A stretch of 64,000 nt of DNA from Pseudomonadota bacterium (GCA_030653935.1 JAURYL010000035.1:1-64000); one strand, 5' to 3'. Shown: positions 33,761 through 43,353, numbered from the stretch's first letter. Program-made: numbers and translations. Notes: a model not told the origin generated them from the letters alone.

Positions 33761-34609
33761 ATGAAAATCCCGAAAAGACTCGAACCGTTGCTTGAAGACG
33801 GCCTCATCGACGACGTCATCCGCCAGCTCATGAGCGGCAAGGAGGCGATGGTCTTCGTCGTCAGTTGCGGCGACGAGGTGCGCTGCGCCAAGGTCTACAA
33901 GGAAGCCAACAAGCGCGGCTTTCGCCAGAGCGTCGATTACACGGAAAACCGCAAGGTGAAGAACAGCCGCCAGGCGCGCGCCATGGCGAAAGGCACTCGC
34001 TTCGGGCGGGAAGCCCAGGAAGAAGCCTGGCAAAGCGCCGAGGTCGACGCCCTCTACCGTCTCGCCCGCGCCGGCGTGCGCGTGCCCAAGCCGTACAACT
34101 TCCACGCCGGCGTCCTGCTGATGGAACTGGTCTGCGACGCCTACGGCAACGCTGCGCCTCGCCTGAACGACCTGGAATTCACGCCAGAACAGGCGCGGGC
34201 GCATTTTCAGACCCTGCTACGGCAAGTGGTGTTGATGCTGTGCGCTGGCGTGATCCACGGCGACTTGTCGGAATACAACATCCTGGTCGGCGCCGATGGC
34301 CCGGTGATCATCGACCTGCCGCAAGCGGTGGACGCCGCCGGCAACAACCACGCCCGCGACATGCTGGAACGTGACGTCGGCAACCTGGCGGTCTACTTCG
34401 GGCGCTTCGCGCCGGAACTGCTGGCGACGCGCTACGGCAAGGAAATCTGGGCCTTGTACGAACACGGCGACCTGCATCCCGACACACCGCTCACGGGCCG
34501 TTTCGCGGAGAGTTCCAAACCCGTGGACCTGCACGGCGTAATGCGGGAGATCGACGACGCCCGCGACGAAGAAGCGGCGCGGCAGATGCGTCTGCGCGAG
34601 GCGGAATAA
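33761..34609 (+). CDS. PA4780-type RIO1-like protein kinase
   Basis: GKEAMVFVVSCGDEVRCAKVYKEANKRGF; VIHGDLSEYNILVGADGPVIIDLPQAVD. Confidence 0.88.
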   Translation: MKIPKRLEPLLEDGLIDDVIRQLMSGKEAMVFVVSCGDEVRCAKVYKEANKRGFRQSVDYTENRKVKNSRQARAMAKGTRFGREAQEEAWQSAEVDALYRLARAGVRVPKPYNFHAGVLLMELVCDAYGNAAPRLNDLEFTPEQARAHFQTLLRQVVLMLCAGVIHGDLSEYNILVGADGPVIIDLPQAVDAAGNNHARDMLERDVGNLAVYFGRFAPELLATRYGKEIWALYEHGDLHPDTPLTGRFAESSKPVDLHGVMREIDDARDEEAARQMRLREAE

Positions 34610-34924
34610 CAGCGGATCGACGCGCGCTCAGGCGCGTTCGTCCAGCCATTTGCCGATACGGGCTTCGGCCGGATGGCCGCAGGCTTCCAGTCTGCTAACG
34701 CATCTTTAACACCCAACCCAACAACCCTTTATTAAACATAAGGTTACATCAAACCATTTACCTCGAGTGTCACTGCACGTGACCTTTTCCCGGGGAGGCG
34801 AGATCAGGCGACCATTCTTTTCGTCCCGCCCGGCATAAGCGGCAACCCCAGTGCCATCCCCAGAGTCAGCAGCGGGCAGTCGCTGCGCTTACCACACCCT
34901 ACGTCCGGCTTGGGTACGCTCCTA

Positions 34925-36265
34925 TCAGCTCGACCAGGCCAGCGTCGCGCGCAGGCCACCCGCCTCCCGGTTTTCAAAAATCAGGCGGGCGCCGTGCAAT
35001 CGGGCGATGCGGGCAACGATGGCCAGGCCCAGGCCACTGCCTTCACGAACGACCTCTCCGCCACGATAGAACCGCTCGGTCAGACGTGGCAGTTCCGCCG
35101 CCGTCACCCCCGGGCCGCTGTCCTCCACCCACAAGCTCGGTACGTCGTTGTCCAGGCTTACGCCCAGGGTCACGCGGCTTGCCGCCGGGCTGTAACGCAA
35201 GGCGTTGTCGAGCAGATTACGCAGGGCCACGCTCAGAAGCTCGGGATCGCCCGCGATCACGGCCGTTTCCACGCATTCCAGATGGATACGCGCCGAATCG
35301 AGATGCGGGTCAGCCACCACCTCGCGGGCAAGTTGAGCCAGTTCGAGATTCCTGGACCGCGGCGGCCCCGCCAGCGGATCGAGCCGCGCCAGACGCAGGA
35401 GTTGTTCCACCAAACGGGCGGCGCGGCGGGTGCCGGCGAGCACCTGTTCCAGTGCGTGCGCGCGGCCGTCCTCCTTATGACTGGCCAGCGCGACCTGTGC
35501 CTGAATCTCGATCGCGGCCAGTGGCGTGCGCAGCTCGTGCGCGGCGTCGGCGGTAAAGCGACGCTCGCTGTCGAGGGCGTGGTCGAGGCGTTTCAGCAGA
35601 CTGTTCAGCGCGCTCGCCAAAGGTAGAACCTCACGCGGCAGGGTATCGGTTTCCAAAGGCGCCAGGTTCGCCGCCGTGCGGCTGGCCACCTTGCCGGCGA
35701 GGCTGTCGAGCGGGCGCAGCGCCCGACCCACCACGAGAAAAATCAGGCCGCCCAGCAAAGGCAGAGCCAGCAATACCGGCAACGCCAGGCGCAGCGCCAC
35801 ATGTCGCGCCAGTTCATCGCGGATGGAGAGCGATTGCGCCACTTCGACGCGCAAGATGCCGTCGCTGGTCGCCAGCATCCGCCAGCCCTCGTCGCCAACC
35901 CACACCTCGGCGTAGCCTGTGGAACCCGCTGCCATCGCCGGAGGGGGATTGGCGGACGCCAGCAGGGTGTTGCCGCGCGCATCGAGGATGCGGAACTGGA
36001 GCTTCTGTTCATACGGATGAAGTTCATGGTCATCCAGCGCCTCGTAGGCGGCCAGATGGTTCTCCCCCTCTTCCACCAGTTCGTGCCGGGTCTGCGCCAG
36101 CAGCAGATGAGCAGACTGGGCGAGTTGGGCGTCAAGCAATTCCTCCGCCTCGTGGCGCGCGTCGTAAAAGCTCCACCAGGCCGCGCCCAGCCAGATCAGG
36201 CCGGTAACCGCCAACAGCATGACGAGCAGCCGAACACGCAGGGAATTCATGTCGAGCAATCTCAT
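34925..36265 (-). CDS. Sensor histidine kinase (QseC/PmrB-like)
   Basis: Two TM; HAMP-like; FTADAAHELRTPLAAIEIQAQVAL; GLGLAIVARIARLHGA. Confidence 0.9.
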   Translation of the reverse strand: MRLLDMNSLRVRLLVMLLAVTGLIWLGAAWWSFYDARHEAEELLDAQLAQSAHLLLAQTRHELVEEGENHLAAYEALDDHELHPYEQKLQFRILDARGNTLLASANPPPAMAAGSTGYAEVWVGDEGWRMLATSDGILRVEVAQSLSIRDELARHVALRLALPVLLALPLLGGLIFLVVGRALRPLDSLAGKVASRTAANLAPLETDTLPREVLPLASALNSLLKRLDHALDSERRFTADAAHELRTPLAAIEIQAQVALASHKEDGRAHALEQVLAGTRRAARLVEQLLRLARLDPLAGPPRSRNLELAQLAREVVADPHLDSARIHLECVETAVIAGDPELLSVALRNLLDNALRYSPAASRVTLGVSLDNDVPSLWVEDSGPGVTAAELPRLTERFYRGGEVVREGSGLGLAIVARIARLHGARLIFENREAGGLRATLAWSS

Positions 36266-36924
36266 GCCCCATCTCCCAGCACATAGCCCAGACCGCGCAC
36301 GGTGCGGATCATGTCCGCGCCGATTTTCTTGCGCAGGTGGTGGATGTAGACCTCCACCGTGTTGCTTTCCACTTCCTCGCCCCAGGCATAGAGACTGGTC
36401 TCCAATTCCTGGCGCGAGCGGATATGCCCTTTGTGGGTGATGAAGTCGTGCAACAACGCATATTCCCGCGCCGACAGGTTGAGCAGCACGTCACTCAGGG
36501 TGACGCGCCGCGCCGCTGGATCCAGGGCCAGGTCACCATGGCGCAGCAGGGGGGCCGACGCGCCCGAGGCACGACGCAACAGGGCGCGCAGACGGGCTTG
36601 CAGTTCTTCCAGTTCAAACGGTTTCAGCAGGTAATCGTCGGCGCCGGCATCGAGCCCGGCCACCTTGTCAGCGGTGGTGTCGCGCGCGGTGAGAATGAGC
36701 ACCGGGGTGCGCTTGCCGCGCGCACGCGCCTCCTTGAGCACGGACAAGCCATCGCGGCGCGGCAGGCCGAGGTCCAGCACACAGGCGTCATAGTCTTCCG
36801 CCAGCCACGCTAGACGCGCCGCCTCGCCATCGCGCACCCAGTCCACGCCATAGCCATCCAGCGTCAACCCGGCGCGCAGGCCATCGCCGAGCAGCGCGTC
36901 GTCTTCCACCAGCAGGATACGCAT
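36262..36924 (-). CDS. OmpR/QseB-type response regulator
   Basis: MRILLVEDDALLGDGLRAGLTLDGYGVDWVRDG; C-terminal winged helix; ATGA overlap with the kinase. Confidence 0.93.
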   Translation of the reverse strand: MRILLVEDDALLGDGLRAGLTLDGYGVDWVRDGEAARLAWLAEDYDACVLDLGLPRRDGLSVLKEARARGKRTPVLILTARDTTADKVAGLDAGADDYLLKPFELEELQARLRALLRRASGASAPLLRHGDLALDPAARRVTLSDVLLNLSAREYALLHDFITHKGHIRSRQELETSLYAWGEEVESNTVEVYIHHLRKKIGADMIRTVRGLGYVLGDGA

Positions 36925-37096
36925 CAGTTCTCCATTTCTTGTCGAGCCTTGGTGATCAAGGCTGGGGCGGGCACCTTGTGCGCAGTTTCCAGGAATTTCA
37001 GTATCTCGCCGTGGCGTTCGCGCTCGAACGGATATTCGTCATGGAAGCAGTTGGGGTCAATGATGTCGGTTGGAAACCAACGCTACAGGTTCAGCC

Positions 37097-38191
37097 TCAC
37101 CCAGGTACCCGCATCGCCGCGTCCTCGTAGGTGCCGGCTTCGGCATCCAGGTGGCAGGCCGGGCAGTTGGCCTTGCTCTTCACGGTAGTTTTGTTCCAGT
37201 CGGCGGCGGCAATCTCGTGGTGCTTCTTGATCCAGTACGGCGTTTCCGTGATGCGTAGCGGCGTGGCGTTCGCCGGCACGGAACGATTGATCTTCCAGGC
37301 GGCTTCGGTCGCGCCCTGTTCGGCGGCATTGGGCTCGGCGAAGGCGAGTAGCTGGGCAATGGCGCCGGCCTCCAGCCCGAGGTCGTCGCCGAAATGGTGC
37401 TCCTGTTGCGCCAGCAGGCTTTTCCAGGAGCGCGCCGGCAGCAGGCTGGGGTGAAAAGCCTGGTGGCAACTACCGCACTCTTCCTGCCAGAGGGCGCTTT
37501 CCGGGAGTTTCTTGCCGATAAAGGCGAGGCCGGTTTCACTGCCGCGATACTGGAACCACCAGGCGGTGAATACCGCCACGGCTAGCAACAACAGCGCGGC
37601 GACCAGGGTATTGGAGCGCACGGCCGGTGCATCAGGTTCGGCCTGTTTCCTGCCGTTTACCATGGCACGCGGCAGATTCTCGCGGTGCAGCCAACTTTCC
37701 AGCGCCACACCGGCGAGGTGGACGAACACCAGCAGCAGCATCAGTTCAGCGAGGAACTCATGGCCCTCCTTGATTGCCTTGCCGAGCGCGTAGCCGAGCA
37801 CCCCCGCCGCCGCGCCCTGCTGCTCCTCGCCGCCCTGCACGAACAAGCCGCTCAAGCCCACCAGCAAGCCCAGGCCGAGCAGCAGAAACACCGCCTGGCT
37901 GCCCGCCGGGTTGTGGCCGAGGTGGCGTTTGGCCGTGCCGCTCAAAGTCTGGCTCAGGTACGCCAGTCCCGCGCGCGGACCGTAAAGGAAGGAAGAAAAC
38001 CGCGCGTAGTGGGTGCCGATCAGCCCCCAGACCAGACGAAAAACGATCAGACCCAGCATGAGATAACCGAGGAAGGTATGCAGCGACAGCCATTCGTCGG
38101 ATTCCGCAGTCAGCCAGGCGCCGGCAAAGCTGGCCGCGAACAGCCAGTGGAACAGGCGAAGAGGTAAGTCCCAGATCAAAATGGATTTCAT
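37097..38191 (-). CDS. Cytochrome b561-type membrane domain fused to diheme cytochrome c (DHC)
   Basis: IWDLPLRLFHWLFAASFAGAW...; ECGSCHQAFHPSLLPARSWKSLLAQQEHHFGDD and ANCPACHLDAEAGTYEDAAMRVP. Confidence 0.85.
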   Translation of the reverse strand: MKSILIWDLPLRLFHWLFAASFAGAWLTAESDEWLSLHTFLGYLMLGLIVFRLVWGLIGTHYARFSSFLYGPRAGLAYLSQTLSGTAKRHLGHNPAGSQAVFLLLGLGLLVGLSGLFVQGGEEQQGAAAGVLGYALGKAIKEGHEFLAELMLLLVFVHLAGVALESWLHRENLPRAMVNGRKQAEPDAPAVRSNTLVAALLLLAVAVFTAWWFQYRGSETGLAFIGKKLPESALWQEECGSCHQAFHPSLLPARSWKSLLAQQEHHFGDDLGLEAGAIAQLLAFAEPNAAEQGATEAAWKINRSVPANATPLRITETPYWIKKHHEIAAADWNKTTVKSKANCPACHLDAEAGTYEDAAMRVPG

Positions 38192-38248
38192 GAGGTTTCT
38201 CTCTGATCAGCGAGTTGGGGTTGTAAGCCGGAACCGCCGAAATTTCCG

Positions 38249-41200
38249 TCACCCAAGATCAAGCCCCGCCACGAGCGCGTCCAGGTCGATCATCTTGCCA
38301 TCGCTCTGGAAGGTGTAGTGCCCGTTCAGCAGGATGTGCCGCCAGGCCGCAGGCGATATCTGAGTGATGAGCGCGAGTGCCTTGGTGTTGCCGCTCGCCT
38401 CGTACTTCGTCAGCAGCCGTGACAGGATGGCCGAGTTGTAGAAGATGACCGCGTTCGCGATCAACCTGGCGCACTGGTTGCTGATTTCGATCTCGATGTC
38501 GGTGCGCCCGGTCAGCTCCTTCTTGCCGCCAACTTGGGCAATGGCCCCGCGTAGCTGGTGGTAGGACTCAATCCGGTTCTGCGAGCGGTGCACGTTGCGC
38601 TCCAGTTGGGGATCGCGCAGGTAACGCAGCGTGTAGATGCTGCGGATGAGTTTGTCGAACTCGAACACCGCGCGCCGCGTCGGATTCGATGTGGTGTAGG
38701 TGCACAGCTTGCGGATCAGCGTGCCCTGCGTCATCTCCTTCAGCCCGAGTGTGGCCACGATCTGGTCGAGGTTCGGCTTCTCGCTGATGATGGGTTGCCT
38801 ATCGACTTGGCCGACCGGCCGGATCAGGCACTTCTCGTACAGAGCCGGATCGTCGGCGCAATACAGTTCCTGCAACTGTCCTTCCATGCCGGTAAAGCGC
38901 GGCTCGAAGCGCAGGCCGAACCAGTGCAGGATGGCGAAGTTGGCTTTGTTGACACTGTGCATATCGCCGGTGATCGCAGTCGGCACGATGTCCGACGTAT
39001 TGCGATACCAGATGTCGAACACGTGATGGGCCTCGTAGTCGTGCGCACCAATCAAGTAGCCGTTGAGCGGCACATGGTTGCACAACAGCGTGTAGGCGAC
39101 CACGCCCTTGCCGCGCCCGAAATACTTCCGTGAGTAGCGAGCCTTCACGGTCGGCCGCTCGACGCCGAATTTCTGACCATCGACGGCACCGTACAGCACA
39201 TCGAGGTCAAACGAGTAATGCGGGAAGATTGGCAGCGCCGCAATGGCGTTGCTGATGCAGTCGTTGGCCGCGTGCAGCGTTGCGTGGCGCAGGTACTGCT
39301 GGTAGGCGCTTTCCAGCACGTGATACGGGATGTCGCTGGTGCGCGCCATGACCTGGTTGCCGTGGTTCATCGCCTGCGCGATGATGACCGCCATCAAGCT
39401 GTCGGCGTCGGCGACCTTCTTCGCATAGCGCGGCTGCAAGGGTATCAGCGCCGACAGGAACTGGCACTGGGCGTTGACGAAGCGGAACACGTCGGCCACG
39501 TCGCAGAACGGCAATTGCTCGTAGAACACCTTCTCGCGCGCCTTCGGATTGTCGCCCTTGGGCTTGCGCCAGGTCAGCTTCTGCGTGTCCTTGTCGTATT
39601 CCAAGTGCGTCAGCTTGCCCTGCTTTAGCTCGCGATTGAAGGTCAGCCATTGCGTGTGCAGTTCAGCCGCGAGCGCATCGAGCTGGGCATTGATCGGCTG
39701 CCGCAGGAACGGGATGTCCATCTGAGCGAGCACGTCTGCCTTCTCGTCCAGTGAAACCAACTCGTCGGAGAAGTGCCGGTGCTGCAAGCTATCATCGAGA
39801 TACAGCTCGCCCGATTGGAAGCGCTTCCTGACTTGACGGTACAGCCAGAACTCGTAGCGGTCGGCGTGCAGACCGGTCGGCTTGCCATCGGCATCGAAGG
39901 TCAGCAGGTATGGCCGCAAGCGTTTCGGTAACGTGGCCGCTGGACATTCGGCAAGCGGTCGTTGCGACAGGCGCTGCTGCTTGGCGTACACGCCCTTCGT
40001 CCAAGCCAGCGCTGCGAGCCACGGGCTGTCCAGATCTGTGCCGGCGAAATCGAGTGCGACGTACAGCGGCCGTAGATGGCGGCGGATACGCTCGGCCAAG
40101 CCGTCCACCGCCTGCCAGTGCAGCGCCAGCTTGCTCACCGGCTTCACGCTCATACGCTGTGCCGTGGTTTGTAGCGTATCGCGGGGCATGATCCTGTAGG
40201 CGCGCTGGCGCACATCGCCGAACGGCGTGGGATCGGGCACGCTGTCATCGATGTAAAGCGACAGCAGGCGGCCAACCTGCGGCGTATCTTGCTGACGGCG
40301 CACCTGCTCGGCGACGAAGTTCTGCTTCGCGCCCGCGCTGCTTTCGTCCTCCAACTGCTTCATGTGGTAGGCCATCGCGTCGACCAGGTTGTCGGAGAAC
40401 TGCCGGTAGCGCACCCAGGCATAGCACAGCAGATAGAGGTTGGTCTGATCGGCTTTCAGATTGCGCAGGTCGTGGACGGTGTAGAAGTTCGCCAGGCTCG
40501 CGTAGTACAGCAGGTTCTGCTGCGAGACGCCGAGCTTGGGCAGCAGCGCCTTGGCGATGCGATGCAGCGGTTCCAACGTGGCGCGCTTTTCCCGTTCGCG
40601 GGCCATCTGCCGCCAGCCGAAATCTTTGGCGTCTTGCTTGAGCGCCGCCAGTTGCGACAGGGTTTCATCGCGCACCAGGAGTTGACCCAGGGCGGCCTTG
40701 GCCGATTCGTCCAACACGTCCGCTAGCAGGCCACCCAAGCGCCGACGCTCGGCGGACAGCGTTTCGCTGACCACCTCTTGCAGGGTGGTATAGCCGGGCC
40801 GGATGATCTTGTGCTCATTGAGCCAGACGATCAGCTCGGCGGCGATGAACCCCGGCATCACGTCGCGCCGCACGGTCTGCGCGGCATGCTGCGCAAGCTG
40901 CGGCAGGAAATCGGCTGCCCAAGGCTGGTAGTCGAACAACGCGGCAATCCGCTCGCGTTGGGTGTAGTGCTCGTGCTTGGAGATCGCCTTGCGCTTGAAC
41001 GCTTCGCCTTGGAAATACCGGCTCAGTACGAAGGCGCAATCGTCTTCGACCTCGTTCCAGTCGAAGCGGAAGAAGGCGTGCTTGGCCTTGAAGTAACCGA
41101 TCTGCAAGATGCAATAGACCTGGGCATGCAGGCCGGGCCGACTGCTGGCGAGCGCCAGTTCGGTTTCGGTTAAGGCTAGGTAGTCCAGCTGCTGGGCATC

Positions 41201-41278
41201 GTCGAAATCCGGCAGGCCGTACAGGGCTTCCTGCTCGGCGTCCGAAAGAACGGTCAGCCGCTCGCTCTTGGCAATCAT
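38249..41278 (-). CDS. tnpA: Tn3-family transposase
   Basis: 1009 aa; MIAKSERLTVLSDAEQEALYGLPDFDDAQQLDYLALTETE; C-terminal DDE region GDMHSVNKANFAILHWFGLRFEPRF...RNVHRSQNRIESYHQLRGAIAQVGG. Confidence 0.97.
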   Translation of the reverse strand: MIAKSERLTVLSDAEQEALYGLPDFDDAQQLDYLALTETELALASSRPGLHAQVYCILQIGYFKAKHAFFRFDWNEVEDDCAFVLSRYFQGEAFKRKAISKHEHYTQRERIAALFDYQPWAADFLPQLAQHAAQTVRRDVMPGFIAAELIVWLNEHKIIRPGYTTLQEVVSETLSAERRRLGGLLADVLDESAKAALGQLLVRDETLSQLAALKQDAKDFGWRQMAREREKRATLEPLHRIAKALLPKLGVSQQNLLYYASLANFYTVHDLRNLKADQTNLYLLCYAWVRYRQFSDNLVDAMAYHMKQLEDESSAGAKQNFVAEQVRRQQDTPQVGRLLSLYIDDSVPDPTPFGDVRQRAYRIMPRDTLQTTAQRMSVKPVSKLALHWQAVDGLAERIRRHLRPLYVALDFAGTDLDSPWLAALAWTKGVYAKQQRLSQRPLAECPAATLPKRLRPYLLTFDADGKPTGLHADRYEFWLYRQVRKRFQSGELYLDDSLQHRHFSDELVSLDEKADVLAQMDIPFLRQPINAQLDALAAELHTQWLTFNRELKQGKLTHLEYDKDTQKLTWRKPKGDNPKAREKVFYEQLPFCDVADVFRFVNAQCQFLSALIPLQPRYAKKVADADSLMAVIIAQAMNHGNQVMARTSDIPYHVLESAYQQYLRHATLHAANDCISNAIAALPIFPHYSFDLDVLYGAVDGQKFGVERPTVKARYSRKYFGRGKGVVAYTLLCNHVPLNGYLIGAHDYEAHHVFDIWYRNTSDIVPTAITGDMHSVNKANFAILHWFGLRFEPRFTGMEGQLQELYCADDPALYEKCLIRPVGQVDRQPIISEKPNLDQIVATLGLKEMTQGTLIRKLCTYTTSNPTRRAVFEFDKLIRSIYTLRYLRDPQLERNVHRSQNRIESYHQLRGAIAQVGGKKELTGRTDIEIEISNQCARLIANAVIFYNSAILSRLLTKYEASGNTKALALITQISPAAWRHILLNGHYTFQSDGKMIDLDALVAGLDLG

Positions 41279-41868
41279 TGTGACGACACTCCGCTGGAGC
41301 TAGTCCAGCCGACCCGCGCCAGGGTTTCGATCAGCGTAGTTCGTTTGACGTTGAAGTTGCGGCATACCGCTGCCTTGGACATTCCGCCATCGAGCGCGGC
41401 AACGATGGCGTCCAGTTTCTCGCCAACGATGGCAGGTGGTCGGCCGCCGATCCGACCGCGTTTGCGCGCGGCGGTCAGCCCCGCGACGACGCGCTCCTGG
41501 ATCAAGGCGCGCTCATATTGCGCGAGTGCGCCGAACACCTGAAATAGGAACTCGCCCGATGGCGTTGTGGTGTCCAGGTTCTCCGTCAGCGAGCGGAACG
41601 CCACCCGCTTATCCTTGAGCGAGGTCACGATGCCGAGCAGATGCGACAGCGAGCGGCCGAGCCGGTCGAGCTTCCAAACTACCAGCACATCGCCGGGGCG
41701 GACGAATTCGAGGGCCCGAGCCAAGCCTGCGCGGTCATCCTTCGCGCCAGAGGCTCGATCCTCGAACAGGTGCCGAGCATCGACGCCAGCGGCGAGCAGC
41801 GCATCACGTTGCAAGTCCGTGCTTTGGCGATCGGAATCCGACGACACACGCATGTAACCAACCAACAT
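41275..41868 (-). CDS. tnpR: Serine resolvase of the Tn3 element
   Basis: MLVGYMRVSSDSDRQSTDLQRDALLAAGVDARHLFEDRASGAKDDRAGL...VWKLDRLGRSL; ATGA overlap with tnpA. Confidence 0.95.
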   Translation of the reverse strand: MLVGYMRVSSDSDRQSTDLQRDALLAAGVDARHLFEDRASGAKDDRAGLARALEFVRPGDVLVVWKLDRLGRSLSHLLGIVTSLKDKRVAFRSLTENLDTTTPSGEFLFQVFGALAQYERALIQERVVAGLTAARKRGRIGGRPPAIVGEKLDAIVAALDGGMSKAAVCRNFNVKRTTLIETLARVGWTSSSGVSSQ

Positions 41869-41976
41869 AGGCGGATAACCATCAAAAACAGGTTTCCGTA
41901 TGGTAGTGCATGGCGACATGGTTTTCCGCACAATTTTGAGGCCATCTAGCGGGTGGTGCACACGACTGTTGCAGAT

Positions 41977-42004
41977 GTGTCGTAAAACAAGTGTTTTACG
42001 ACAC
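41977..42004. promoter_or_regulatory. Perfect 12-bp-arm palindrome GTGTCGTAAAAC-AAGT-GTTTTACGACAC, probable res subsite or operator
   Basis: Lies between divergent tnpR and the toxin gene; 28 bp. Confidence 0.65.
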
Positions 42005-42059
42005 GTATCTTGAGTCTGTTGCGCTTGCGATGTTACCTGAACAGGTATAAACTGCCATC

Positions 42060-42437
42060 ATGGTCGATAAAGAAAAACCGCTCGAATGGATCGCGAGCAG
42101 CTACAAGGATCTGATGGCGTTGCCGCCCGACGTGCGTCGGCGTTTCGGTTACGCGCTGTCGCTGGCCCAGATGGGCGACCAGGACGACGCGGCGAAGGTG
42201 CTCAAGGGATTCGGCGGGGCCGGCGTGCTGGAGGCCGTCGAAGATGATGTCGGCGGCACGTACCGGGCGGTCTACACGGTGAAGTTTGCGGAAGCGGTGT
42301 TCGTACTGCACTGCTTCCAGAAAAAGAGCAAGAGCGGGATTGCCACGCCAAAGGTGGACATGGACATCATTCGCGCTCGGCTAAAGGTGGCCGAGGCAAT
42401 GGCACAGGAGTTACGAAATGCAAAAACGAATCATTGA
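42060..42437 (+). CDS. RelE/HigB-like (phage Gp49-like) toxin
   Basis: MALPPDVRRRFGYALSLAQMGDQ...YRAVYTVKFAEAVFVLHCFQKKSKSGIATPKVDMDIIRARL. Confidence 0.88.
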   Translation: MVDKEKPLEWIASSYKDLMALPPDVRRRFGYALSLAQMGDQDDAAKVLKGFGGAGVLEAVEDDVGGTYRAVYTVKFAEAVFVLHCFQKKSKSGIATPKVDMDIIRARLKVAEAMAQELRNAKTNH

Positions 42438-42753
42438 AGGCATCGAGGTTCAACGCAGCTCGGGCAATGTCTTTGCCGACCTTGGACTGCCCGATGCTGA
42501 GAAGCTGAAGATCAAGACCGGTCTGGTTGTCGAGATTAGGAAGGCAATACGTGCCTTGGGGATCAACCAACAAGCGGCTGCGAAACGCATGGGCATTCCG
42601 CAGCCGAAGGTGTCGGGCATGATGCGTGGTGACTTCACCAACCTGTCCGAACGCAAACTGATGGACTGCCTGAATCGCCTTGGCTACGACATCGAAATCA
42701 AGGTGCGACCGGCCGCCGAGCCGGTCGGGCACCTGACTCTTGCAACCGCTTGA
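42418..42753 (+). CDS. XRE-family HigA-like antitoxin
   Basis: HTH: NQQAAAKRMGIPQPKVSGMMRGDFTNLSERKLMDCLNRLGYDIEIKV; overlaps the toxin gene. Confidence 0.9.
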   Translation: MQKRIIEGIEVQRSSGNVFADLGLPDAEKLKIKTGLVVEIRKAIRALGINQQAAAKRMGIPQPKVSGMMRGDFTNLSERKLMDCLNRLGYDIEIKVRPAAEPVGHLTLATA

Positions 42754-42798
42754 CCAGAGATAACCTGAATGCTTTGGGAGACAGCTACGTCATGAGCC

Positions 42799-42945
42799 GT
42801 GCTGACCAACGACACGGGACGGCCTGCCTTCGATGCTTTGCTAGTCTTCTCGACCTGGTATCCGATTGGCGTGATGCTGCTGGTCTTTGCGTCGTGGCCC
42901 CTTGGTCGGATGCTTCGCTCCAGAGCACAGGAGCGGCGGAAATGA
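42799..42945 (+). CDS. Predicted 48-aa single-TM peptide in Tn3 passenger region
   Basis: GTG start; VLTNDTGRPAFDALLVFSTWYPIGVMLLVFASWPLGRMLRSRAQERRK; ATGA overlap with next ORF; not in the supplied ORF track. Confidence 0.4.
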   Translation: MLTNDTGRPAFDALLVFSTWYPIGVMLLVFASWPLGRMLRSRAQERRK

Positions 42946-43298
42946 GCACATCCAGTATCGAGGCGCTGGCCAGCGCGTGGGCGCGGGTAGTTGAGGAAGC
43001 GGAATTCCCAGCCGACTACGAAGGTACAGCTTCACCAGACGCACATTCGGCCAGTGAGGCAATCCAGGAGCAGATTCGGGGGCATATCGTTACCACCAAC
43101 GATATGCGGCTGTTCGGCCTGTTGCACCTGCTGGGGCAGGCTTCGCTGCGCATGGAGCAGGCGCTGTGGCCGGAGGATTATGAGCGGATGACCCGCGAGG
43201 TCGAGGAAGCCCTGCGGGAAGCCGATGCCCCCAATGCCGGCTCGTATAGTCACGAGGAAGTCATGCAGGCGACGCAGGTACGCATCGACCAAGCGTGA
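42942..43298 (+). CDS. Hypothetical Tn3 passenger protein
   Basis: MSTSSIEALASAWARVVEEAEFPADYEG...; ends about 20 bp before the terminal inverted repeat. Confidence 0.5.
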   Translation: MSTSSIEALASAWARVVEEAEFPADYEGTASPDAHSASEAIQEQIRGHIVTTNDMRLFGLLHLLGQASLRMEQALWPEDYERMTREVEEALREADAPNAGSYSHEEVMQATQVRIDQA

Positions 43299-43353
43299 GA
43301 TAAGCCACGTTGATTGGCTGACGGAAATTTCGGCGGTTCCGGCTTACACCCCC

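Larger units (their letters stand above)
38217..43353. mobile_element. Complete Tn3-family transposon with toxin-antitoxin passenger
   Basis: Terminal inverted repeats GGGGTTGTAAGCCGGAACCGCCGAAATTTCCGTCA (38217-38251) and GGGGGTGTAAGCCGGAACCGCCGAAATTTCCGTCA (reverse complement at 43319-43353) around tnpA/tnpR. Confidence 0.95.

Noticed and set aside
34610-34700. Short minus-strand protein-like tail RLEACGHPAEARIGKWLDERA*
   Set aside because: Only about 22 codons with no identifiable family; could be a remnant but too short to support.
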